The position numbers and the translations under genes are program-made. The notes below the pieces were generated by a model. It made no database searches, was not told the origin of the DNA, and was given only the letters and a program-made list of their open reading frames with translations. Shown piece by piece: positions 1 to 11,300 of a stretch of 64,000 bases of DNA. Source of the stretch: Nymphaea colorata (taxonomy: Eukaryota; Streptophyta; Magnoliopsida; Nymphaeales; Nymphaeaceae); contig NC_045147.1 of NCBI RefSeq assembly GCF_008831285.2, forward strand, positions 8,958,334 to 9,022,333, read 5' to 3'. Positions within the stretch are counted from its first letter, which is position 1, and each line of letters begins with the position of its first letter.

Positions 1-1490
1 TTGGACTTTTGAGGCAGATCGAGCATCTAACATGATCAAGAGAAAAATGAACAAGCCCATATTGGCACTTCCTGATTTTTCTCAAGCCCTTGAAGTTGAA
101 TGTGATGCGTAAAATGTAGGCATAGGTGGAGTTTTCAGCCAAAACCATCGGTTATTGCTTGCTTTAGTGAGAAGCTATTGGCAGCTAAGCGCAATTACTT
201 TACTTATGGCCTTGAGTTTTGTGTTGTTGTTTAGTCTTTTGGTATTGGAGATATTACTTAATTTACAAAGAGATTGTTCTTTATACTGATTATGAAGCAT
301 TACAATTTTTAAATAGTAAAAACAAGGTTAGTGCCCATCAGGCCAACTGACTTACCTTTTTGGCATTCTTTGTGGGTTTTATTGAAAATGAAGTTGCGGT
401 TTAGTGCCTATCATCCCTAGGCGGATGGGCAGACTGAAGTGGTTAATCGCCATATGGGGAATCTTTTGTCGTTCCTTGTCGAAGATCATGTCAAGACGTG
501 GGATATTATGTTGTCACAGGCCAAGTTTGCCTATAATAATTGTGTTAATAGGTATGAAAATTGCCTATGGTCAAATTCCTGTGTATGTTGTTGTTCATGC
601 CTTCACCCCACAGGTTAGTCAGCCACCACGTGCCGTCAATTCTATTGTTGAGTATATGCATGAAATTCATTCCCATGTGAAAATGACTCTAGATGAAAGC
701 TACAAGCTATGTACAATGTTTACAAGGCTCGAGTCGGCCAGTCATGTTGTGTCCTGAATTTTGAGGTTGGGGATATACTTATAGTCTACTTACGTCCTTA
801 GCATTTCCCTATCGACACGTATCATAAATTGAGTCTCCTTAAGTGGTCCATTAAGGTCCTCATAAGTTCAATCACAATGCATATTTGATTGATTTGCCAG
901 GTGATTGGAATATATCACTTATCCTTAATGTTTCTCATCTCACGGCATATCATGAGCCTTCAAATTCGTTGGAGTCTAATTCTTTCCAGCCAATGGAGAA
1001 TGATGCATGGGAGACCCAAAAGGACCCGATAGTTCTAGACTGGCTTGATAGATCTGGGGGTCCATCCCCAACGAGTGCGCCAATCGAGCGCTCCAACGAG
1101 AATCCATGTATAGGTCGAAACTCTAAACCAGATGAGGTGCACGTGAGGAGGTCCGCATGCACGACGAAGGGGGCAAAGGCACAGGTTCAGCCCTTCTCGG
1201 GCTTAGTGGGTTGTCTTGGATCCAGTATGAGTGTTTGGATCCTTATTGGATCCATTTCTTATTTTTGTTACATTGAAGTATAAATGCCTCACGAGGAGTT
1301 TTAGGTTTTTCTTAGTTTATTTTTTGAGAGAGAAATCCGAAAGCTAGTTTTGAGATTTGGCTTTTCCTTTTTGTTGCTTATGACTTTTTAACATCTTGCT
1401 TACAACATTGTTCATCAATATTATTTGAGACGTCGTTGATTTGGGATTTGAAGGAGAAAACCCTCCCTATCGCTGCATCAACAACGTATT
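1..1490 (+). pseudogene. Ty3/gypsy retrotransposon remnant (RNase H and integrase pieces)
   Basis: Translation of about 60-230 reads as the RNase H end of a gypsy polyprotein (DFSQALEVECDA, then GIGGVFSQ), with an in-frame TAA at 109-111 and a frame change before the EKLLAAKRNYFTY-like part. From about 388 the frame switches to the integrase C-terminal half (FSAYHP, then DGQTEVVNRHMGNLL, ending AKFAYNN). Around 885-960 comes the tail motif DWNISLILNVSHLTAYH that ends many plant gypsy polyproteins. The integrase catalytic core between RNase H and the C-terminal half is missing, so roughly 1 kb has been deleted. The 1160-1490 stretch is probably 3' untranslated or LTR sequence, but no matching 5' LTR lies inside the window. 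It is clearly dead, and its left part lies outside the window. Confidence 0.75.
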
Positions 1491-2364
1491 ACTGCATCGA
1501 GAGAACCAATAGAGAAATTTGATAGTTTTACTGCTGCAAAGAAATTGGTTGGACCATAATCCGTTGATCCCAATTTGATTCGACTAGCCAACAACGATCT
1601 GAACGATTCAATTCGACTCTTTTGGAGTTCGGGGTTAAATAGGTCAATGCTTGGATCATGACCCAATTTTTGTTCGATCTCGAGTTGACTCAGGTGATTT
1701 TGGAGTAGCCTCAATGGATTTGCCAACTATGCTTTGTGAGTTGCCCACCCTTATGCACATATAGACATGCACACTCACATTGATTTATCTAATACCCAAC
1801 ATGGTGCGGTGGTAGGCCATTTCTAAGTCTGTTCTCATTGAGTATTCTTGTAAATCCACACTGCCTTGTTCCACATTTTTCTCAACGATAATCCACATTG
1901 AGAATATCTGCCTTCCACGTTGCCAACTCAATTGAATTGCCAATAACAGCAACTGTTGAAAATACAAAAAAAATGTCAATGAATAGAACAAGCAGAACAA
2001 AAAAACAAACATCAAATAGAACATATACGATGAACATTGAATGAAACAGACAAAAATAAATAGATGTGAAACAAACACTGGACAGCATTTCTAAAACGAT
2101 CAAATAATGGATAGAGAACTCCACTAACATGACAACAAGGAAGTAGTGTGGTGGACAACAAAACGTCCTCACCCCGAACCCTGTGACGGTGACTAAAAAA
2201 TCCTGCCCTCTACAGGAAGCCTGCCTTGCAAAGAGACAGAGACGGTGTGAGGGAGAGAAAAAGGGATTGCAGTCTGAGAGATGAATCCTTTCTTTCATTT
2301 TCACGAAGCCATTTTCGTCGTGTAGTTGGTCCAAGGTCTTCCCGGATATGCCAGCATTCTCGTG
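1491..2364 (+). other. Intergenic region and probable LPXC 5' flank
   Basis: No coding region is supported here. The short open frames on the minus strand (1478-2334) show no family motif and have AT-rich, low-complexity composition. The last 200 bases become GC- and CT-richer, as expected for a plant 5' untranslated leader. An in-frame TAG at 2323-2325 closes the LPXC reading frame upstream of its first ATG. I see no convincing TATA box at the usual distance. Confidence 0.4.
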
Positions 2365-5300
2365 ATGCTGCTAAATCAGAGTCTCCGCACTCTCTTGCCT
2401 CGTTCCGTGAGGCATGCTATCACTTTCTTCGGCTGTCACTTTTCCTCGGTCGCCGGAGAAGCATCCTCGCCAGTGCCCATCTCTTCCGAGACATCGTCCA
2501 TCGCGTGGCTCCGGGTACTTCTTCAGCTCTGCCACTGGGGTGCCGTGCGTTCTGTAAGCAATATAAGAATATAACCCAAAAGTAGGGGAAAAGGTCTCCT
2601 TAAAGAACTTAAATCTTCATTGTTTTTGTTCCAATGCTCATTCAAGAGAGTTTATGGGGATTCCATTGGTCCTTATGAGCATGCCTTTTGTGGATCAATG
2701 TCGAAAAACTTATATTGTAGTTGCAAAGCTTGGGTGATCTTCCTAGCGTGATTTGGCAGCCTTGGTGAAATTGCGAGTGACCATTTTCCAGTTCCTGATT
2801 TTTCCAGTGGTTCTTGGAGATCCTTATTGTTGAAAACGTCAAGATACTTTGCTCTAGTATAAGTTTCCTCTTGAACTTCGAAGGCCAGAAAAACTTTAGT
2901 TAGAGCATGGATACATAATCATGAGACCTTCTGCTGGAGTCCTTTTCTCTAGTATAAGTTTCATCTCTTTCTGCTCCTTCCTTTAAAACAAAAGCAAAAT
3001 CATGAGACCTTCTGCCGAGTCCTTTTCTGAAGTCTAAAAGTATTTGGTACTTTTAACATTTGTTCTTTCTTTTTTGTTCTTGGGGGATGATAGACTGGAA
3101 AGACGCAAAAGACTCTTGCTAGGGAGATTGTTATGTCTGGAAAGGGTCTACATTCAGGAGTCGACGTGGTGGTAAGATTATTTCCAGCTAAGGCGGGTGA
3201 AGGAAAGTACTTCGTTCTTGGCGACAATTTGTCTATCGTTATTCCGGCCTGCATCAATTTTGCTGTGGAGTCTGCACTTTGCACCACTTTATCCCGCCAA
3301 GGGATGAAAGTCAGAACAACTGAACATTTACTTTCAGCACTAGAAGCCATGGGAGTCGACAATTGTCGGATAGAGATGGTGGGTGGTGACGAGGTAAGGG
3401 AGACATGTTGTTGTTTGGCTTACCATTTTTTTAGAGAAGTAGTAGTTACAGGTATTGAAGCCGTTACTACTATTATTGCCACCTTTAATACTTCTATTCG
3501 TATATTTTCTTTTATGGAGATGGAAATCAGACTTGAAACTAGAGAACTAGCTTATGATTGTGATGCACTTGAGTGCAAGAAAAGTAGACACGAGTTCTTC
3601 TTGGAAAAAGTATAGTTAGAGTTGCTATGAAGTGTCCATGCATTGTTTAAGCTTTGTATATACGGAGTCAGATGAGGAGTTTGCAAATGGCATATTCATA
3701 TGAATATAATGATGCTTCGTTTAAGATAATCCACTATTTCTTGAAATTGCAGCAATTGTTGTCCTTGTAGATCCATGCAACAAATATAGTCTTGGATGCT
3801 TTCTGAGATGAGGAAATAGTGATTGCTAGCATTCATAATATACCCATTGCTTGCTGCAATTAAACTGAAATTCATAATGGTTGCCTATCTTCTTTTTAAG
3901 AGGAAAAAAAAGAAACGTAAATCTTTTTTGCAGGTTCCGTTATTGGATGGTTCAGCAAGAAGATGGGTAGATGCAGTTGAAGAAGCTACTCTATGCGATG
4001 CTGTTGATGACTACGGCAGATGTATAGAGAAATTGGCACCCTTTGTTGTTGAGCCGGTTCACATATTGTATGGTGATTCCTTCATAGCTGCATATCCTTC
4101 AGAAAAGATTCACATTACATATGGGATAAATTTTCCACAGGCAAAGTGATTTCTTTTGGCTTATTAATTGGCTTGTGATTTGCCGGCTTATTCCATTTGA
4201 TGTTCTGCTATACATAATTATAATTATTCCTCCAGAATCTTTCTGAAGCATTGTAAGAATAACTTTGGTACATTCCAAAAGGGTCATTCCTTCCTTTTAC
4301 AATATTATAGATAGACTCTAGACTTCATAGCCTTAGGGGGAGGGGAGGAACCAAGCACCTGATTCTAGGTAATGCACAAAGCTCCTAGGGAGGTAGGTAC
4401 CTCAGAAGCTTTTACAAGACCTGCTGATGGTTGAGGTATTCGAAAATTTGTTGATGCTTCTACCAAAATTTCATATAGTTACCATTTATCAGGACATCCA
4501 AATTTCTTGTACATTCGGTATAGATTCCAAATCTTCTGTATATAATTCCTTCTTCTGATCTGATATCAACAGTCTAGGAGCACAGGAGTTAAAACCAAGT
4601 GGGCTCCAGAGATCAAAGTTACTTGGAGCACTAAAAAATGTCTTACATCATAGGGGCAGTTTAACACGGATATTTTCGTACTTAATCATACACTATTAGC
4701 ATGTATTTTTTAATGTAGGTTTCCTGTGCACCACTGAGTTGTGCTGGAGAAGCATTTTCTTGATCAGCCTAATTTGCAGAAAACATTCCAACCGTATAGG
4801 CTTTCCTTCTATATGCGAATAATTGGTGCACAGGACCCTATCTCAGTCTAAATTAACAGTGCAGAATACATCACAAGATAAGCACGCCGGGTTGCACTTG
4901 GCAGCATATGATCTCAGTAGAGAGAAAAAGAGAGGACAAAGAAAGAGGGATGCCATGGGATAAAGTATAATACTGTAGGTGTGTTGGAGAATATTATGGG
5001 GCATATCCCAGTTCGCTCGTTGAGCTGGGGGATTCCCAGCCGTTGATGCTTCCTGTTGGCACTCCAACCTGCGGCCCAGAATCAGCGACATCCATCTGAG
5101 AGACATGCACTACAAGTGGCCACGGCCCCTCTGACTTCTTATCCAAAACCGTGCAGTTCATCCACATTACATGTGGCTGCTATTGTCATGGTCCATGTCA
5201 TGTGAGTGAATCCTGGCATGGGATTATCACTTTTGTGACAAATGGGCCCAAACTACTGGGGCCTTGCTCGGCCCAATTAGTTATTGCATTGGGTCAAGCC

Positions 5301-8300
5301 AGGTCCCTATATATTGAAGAAGTTATAAAAAGGATGAGATGCTCAGCGAAGAACAACTATTGTACACATTGTTATTAATTTAATATCTGATGTGTTGTCC
5401 ATGTGCAAGATAATATTAAATTATTTTATTGTCTTAATAATAATGTTTTTTTATATAATTTATATGGGTGGATACTCGACAGAAGGTCTCAGCTGCTACC
5501 CATTTAATCCCATACTTGACCCAGCCCAAAAATTAAACCAGCCGGTCGGGCTGTGTCCAAGCTAAATATGGCCTGGCCGGGCCCGATGTCCAGACTTACT
5601 TTCAAGTCGAGGAAATTAATTTGTTCAATTAAGTCCATTTCTTTTTTCTGTCTGGACCATTTTAATATTTCTTTTCTTATGATATTTGAAAGCCTGCAAC
5701 AGGGTAAAAAGATTAAAGCTGTATACATATTTGTTAGCAAGCAACCAAGGAAATTCTGAATGATGCTTATGTAGACATTCAATATTTTGTGGTTTCAGGT
5801 GTCTGCTATTGGCTGTCAGTGGTTTTCTTGCTTCCCTATGGACAAATTTGTTTATGTGAAAGACATCTCCAGTGCACGAACATTTTGCATTTATGAGGAG
5901 GTTTATATTTTAGTGCTTATGCTTCTGTTTCTCCGCCATCATATCCATCCAAAAGTTTATGATTTTCCTGTAACAAAATAATTCATGCTGTGTAACAGCA
6001 ATTACTAAGTTGATCTATACTTTTTATTATGTCCTTTTCTTTCTCAAGATGTTTAAAATGGGTATGCTTTCATCAACGTGTTTTACATCCCCAACGTGAT
6101 GAGGCCGATAGTTTCATTTCAACTGCCTCACGTTAGGGTTTATGAGTTGCATATATTGATGAGTGAGTGTGTACACATGTGCTTCCATGAGTTGATACCT
6201 AATTCTTGTTACATTTATTTATAATTACTGGAGTAGGGTGTGTGGTTTTCTTTTTCTTCTTCTTTTTTTTTTTGTTGTGGGGGTGGGTTGGGTTGGGGGG
6301 TTGCTGTTAATACTTTAATTATAGATGCTGTTGAGATTTGGGGATGGTAACACAATATTGAGGATACGTTGGTATAGTTCTGTTGTATGTAGTTCTCTAT
6401 GTATGTGTGCTTCTATGATTTACAACCTATATGTCTTGTTATGAAATCTTGGAATGGTAACAAAATATTGACGATATGTTGGAACAGTTTGGGTGAATGC
6501 ATGCATGCAAATTTTTATAGACGTTTCATAGTCTGCAATTTTTTATTCAATTAAGTCTTGTTATGGATAGGGATCAGCCTTGGTGCAAATCATGATAGAA
6601 AGCAGCTTATGAGCAGCATGGTACATAACACAACATATAATATGATGTACTAAGTTACGTAACATAACCATGAAAAGAAACTGTTGAATTAGAAGACTTT
6701 AAGTTTCTATGTGGTTCTTTGCAATCGTTAGGAGTTCTCTTTAAACGTTCATCTATTTTTGGTTGATGTTATTTGTAAGTCTCTACCTCTGCCCTAATCT
6801 CTTTATTATTGAGATTAGGGTTAGTAAATAACAAGTTATTCCCTCTCTAAGACTGTTGGCTATAACATGGTATCAGAGCGGGCGATGTGACTCAGGCTGC
6901 CGGCGACCATCCTTCTCTTCTCAGGCGATATTTCTTCCTCTTCTTCTCCTTCTTCTCTTCTTTCTCCCCCTCTCCTCTGTCGTCTGAGCTGGTCGAGATC
7001 CATCAACAAGGAAACTGTGTGAAGGAGTTTGTTCACGCTCTGAAATATGTGTGAATAGACTCCAGCCGTGGATATCAACATAAATATATATTGGCGCAGA
7101 TGTGTGGGAGTCTGCATTGGTTAACATCTTATGGACTGCCGTTGTTCTATGATCAAAGCAGCCAAGTGGAGGACTGCTCTCTATGAATGCTGCGGTAGTC
7201 AATGCTGTAGATTTTTTTTGTCTTATTTGATGATTCGTGGAGGATAGGAAACGATAATCTGCTGATGTAGCAGTGTTAGATGCATTAAAAAGCAAGTCTT
7301 TGTTGGAGGAGATAGCTCAAGTGGTTGTGGATTAGTCACGGTTATTCGTGGTGTGGCTGTTAGCAGGTGGACAGAAATTTGCTATGGAGTGTTGCGCGTT
7401 CTGTTAGCAGGTGGACAGTAATCTGCTGCTGCGGAGGTATTTATACTTGCTTGGAAGGAGTGCTGCTTTATCCACACAATATCGTTACTTCTGCTGTCTG
7501 GTTATTTATAATTTTGTTTGGAAGAAGTGCTAGACATCTACATGATATTGTTTACTCCTGTTGTGTGGTGTTGGCAGACTGTTTATTTCTGATCAGTCTT
7601 ACTCTATATATTCCTCTTTGTTTTTGGGCTGAACTCTTGTGGACAGATTTACAATGACGGAAAATCCCAAACCTGATTCATCCCATGAGTTTAAAATTAG
7701 AGGAAATCCATTCTCTTATGGCTCTGCTGTAAAGTTAGATGGATCGAACTATGAGATTTGGTCCCGTGTGTTTATGATGTCTGTGATTGGACATCGGAAG
7801 GAGCATGTTATAGAAGAAAATGAGCCTATGGAGAACAGTGGAAAATATAGTTCATGGAAGGAAGATAATAATATTGTCATGTCATGGATCATGAATAGTG
7901 TGCAACCACAGATTACCTCTATTATTGCATACTATACCTCTGCTAAACAAATGTGAGATTTTTTGAAACAAACATACTCTAATGATAAGAATGTTAGCAA
8001 GATCTTGTAGGTGGAGGAGGAATTACTTAATTTGCAACAGGGCGACCAAAGTCTTTCTCAGTACTTCGCTTCCATTAAGTCAATCTATGAAAGACTTAAA
8101 GTTTTACGTTCCCTATGTCCAACATGCCACAAAGGTCATGGTGAACAGTCTATGGGTGCATAGTTTCTTCAGGGTCTCTCTCCCAATTATGCAGTAGCAA
8201 AAGCGTAGATGTTGGCTGGAGCAGAAATCCCTGACCTAGCTGAGGCTTACAACAGACTCAGTCGTCTTGCTGTGACCCTTTTTCCGCCTTCCAGTGATGT

Positions 8301-11300
8301 TCATGTCTCAACCTTGGTGGCTTCAGGAGGTCATGGACGTAGTTTCTCCAAGGAGAGGGGCATAGGTCGAGGGTCAGGAGGAGGTCGGGGGAGATTTCAG
8401 TGCACCTACTATGGGAAAATAGGGCATTTGGAAGACAGATGTTAGAATAAACATGGTCGTCTTTCCGCTGCATCCCTAGGAAGAGGTGTTGTATCTAAAG
8501 GGCAAGAATTCATTGCAGTTTCATATTGGATCTGTCTAGGCAGCTTGATCAGTAGTAGAGGGTCTTTATCTTCTTCCCATCCTGAGACTGTGACTATGAA
8601 ATATCAACAAGTCAGAGTATGAACAGTTTTTCTCACACAGATCTATTCAGTCGTCGGCCTCCACAGTTATGATAGACAATGCTATGTTTGTCAATACTGC
8701 TCCACATGATATAGGTACTACTTGGATTATTGATTCAGGAACATCGAGACACTTTTGTAGTAGACCCTTTATGTTTACCGTGCTACACACATTACCTCAG
8801 ACACGTCATGTGAGACTTGTAGATGGCAGGTGGTCTCATATTATGAGTTATGGAGATATTAAGATTTCTCAGTCTATGACAATTCCTAATGTGTTATATT
8901 CTCCTAAGTTTCCACTAATCTTTTATCAGTCGGACAATTGACTAATGATTTACATTGTCGTGTTACATTTAACTCTCGTTTATGTTCATTTCAGGACTTG
9001 CAAACTGGGAAGACGATGATTGGTGGAGGCTATGAGAAAAGAGGCATCTACATCCTGTCTGATTCTGTGGGTGTTGCAGCTTCCTCGACTTTTTCATTGT
9101 CCTCCTCCTTCTAGTGGCATCTCAAACTTGGTCATCCATCTGTCTCCAAGATCCGTCACCTACTTCCTCATCTATCAGTACCAGAATTGTTCCAGTGTGA
9201 AGCCTGTCAACTTGACAAGGACACCCGTAGCAGTTATTCATCAAGTCTTAGTCCGTCCAGTTGTGGACTATTTGATCTTCTTCATGTTGATGTGTGGGGT
9301 CCTAGCAGAGTTGCTAGTAGATCTAGATTTCGTTATTTTCTTGTCATTGTTGATGGTTACTCTCGAGTCATTTGGGTTTTCCTTTTGAAAGAAAGGTCTG
9401 AAGTCATATGTACTCTCAATAACCTTATTATTGAAATAAAGACCCAGTTTGCTATTCTTGTTAAAAGCATTCGCACTGATAATGCTTTTGAGTTCAAGTC
9501 ATTTACCTTAATGAAATTTAACTCTGATAATGACATTTCCCTTCAGTTTACTTGTCCTCATACCTTCCAGCAAAATGAAGTAGCTGAGTGAAATCGCAAA
9601 CTTTTAAATGTGGCGTGTTCCTTAATGCTTCATACTCATTTACCTACGGGCAAATGCCATCCTTACTGCCTGTTACTTGACCAACTGTTTATCCTCCATA
9701 GACAACCAGGTTCTCATTAAACTTATGCACCCACAACGACCCTTGTTTCCAATAGCTCTCAAAGTATTTAGTTACACATGCTTTGTTCACATCTTTGGAC
9801 CCACACGTGATAAATTGGTTGCTCAAACAATTAAGTGTATCTTTATTGGCTACTCCAGAAATCATAAAAATTACAAATGCTTTGACCCCTTGATTCAAAA
9901 AGAGTATATCAGTGCGGATATCATTCTTTGAGTCTCAGCCTTATTATAGGCTCACTCCTACCTCTACTGAGATGCCACAATCATCTGACCCACTACCTAT
10001 TCCTCCCATTCCATTAGAGTCATTCCCATGTGAGTCTCCTTCTAGTGATTTTCCTTATGTGGTTTCCATGTTTCATAATCCTCCGTTGGTCTACACACGT
10101 TGATAGGACCCCTCTCATAATCCTTCCCCAACCTCTTCTCAAAAGGTGAGTATACCTAGTCCATCTGAGCCCACTATAGGTATCTCTGATCTTGTCAGGT
10201 CTTACTTATTGCTCTTCGCAAAGGCAAGCGACAATGTACTCTGCATCCTATATCTCATTTTGTCTCTACTGACGGTGTTAGTAAAAGTATGCAACAGTTT
10301 ATTCAAGCTCTGACTGTCCATACAGTTCCTACTTGTCGCCAACAAGCTTTATTAGATACCCAGTGGAGACAAGCTATGTAAGATGAGATGGATGCCTTAG
10401 TTCAGCGAGGCACCTTGGAACTTATTGATCTTCCTCCTGATTGTGACATTGTTGGCTCCAAGTGGGTATTTACAGTGAAATATAATTCTGATGGTTCTGT
10501 GGAAAAATACAAAGCTTGGTTGGTTGCTAAGGGCTACACGCAGACTTACGACGTTGATTTCTTTGAGACTTTTTTTCTTGTTGCCCGATTGAGAACCATT
10601 CGTCTTATCATCTCCGTGGTTGTACACCATGACTAACACATGTATCAACTTGATATCAAAAATGCCTTTTTGTATGGTAATCTCGATGAGACTGTCTATA
10701 TGCAAAAACCACCAGGTTTGAACGACAGGAGGAGTGTGGAAAAGTGTGCAAACTGAAGAAGGCTATTTATAGACTCAAGCAGAGTCCTCGTGCGTGGTTT
10801 TACAAGTTCTCTGAAGTAGTCTCAAAGTGTGGCTTTGCGAGATCCCCTCTTGATCCTCTGTTTATCAAGAAAAATTCCAGGGGTATGACCATTCTAGTAG
10901 TTTATGTTGATGATATTATCATGACAGGTGACTCCGATCAAGAAATTTTTGATACAAAGTTGTTTCTTCAAAAACACTTTGTGACGAAAGATCTTGGTCA
11001 ACTATGATATTTTCTTGGGAATAGAGGTTGCTCGCAACAGGGAGGGTGTAGTTCTATCTCAACGGAAGTATGTTCTTGATTTATTGCAGCACACCGGGAT
11101 GCTAGGAGCTAAACTGGCCAATCTACCTATGATTCCACGCATACATCTTCATGATGACCAATCAGAATTAGTAGATTCTCGATCATACAGATCTCTTATC
11201 GGGAAACTTCTCTATGTTACTATGATCAGACCAAGCATTAGCTTTGCAGTGGGGAAGCTAAGTCAATTCATGGAAAGACTTAGGAAAGTTCATTGGGATG

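Noticed and set aside
885-1283. 132-codon open frame
   Set aside because: Only its first part matches the tail of a gypsy polyprotein; the rest is non-coding sequence of the same remnant.
3823-4149. 108-codon frame as a separate gene
   Set aside because: Its second half is LPXC exon 3 (3934-4140); the first half is intron read-through.
6860-7295. Minus-strand frames rich in Arg and Glu
   Set aside because: They lie antisense to the leader of copia element A and reflect its CTT-rich composition.
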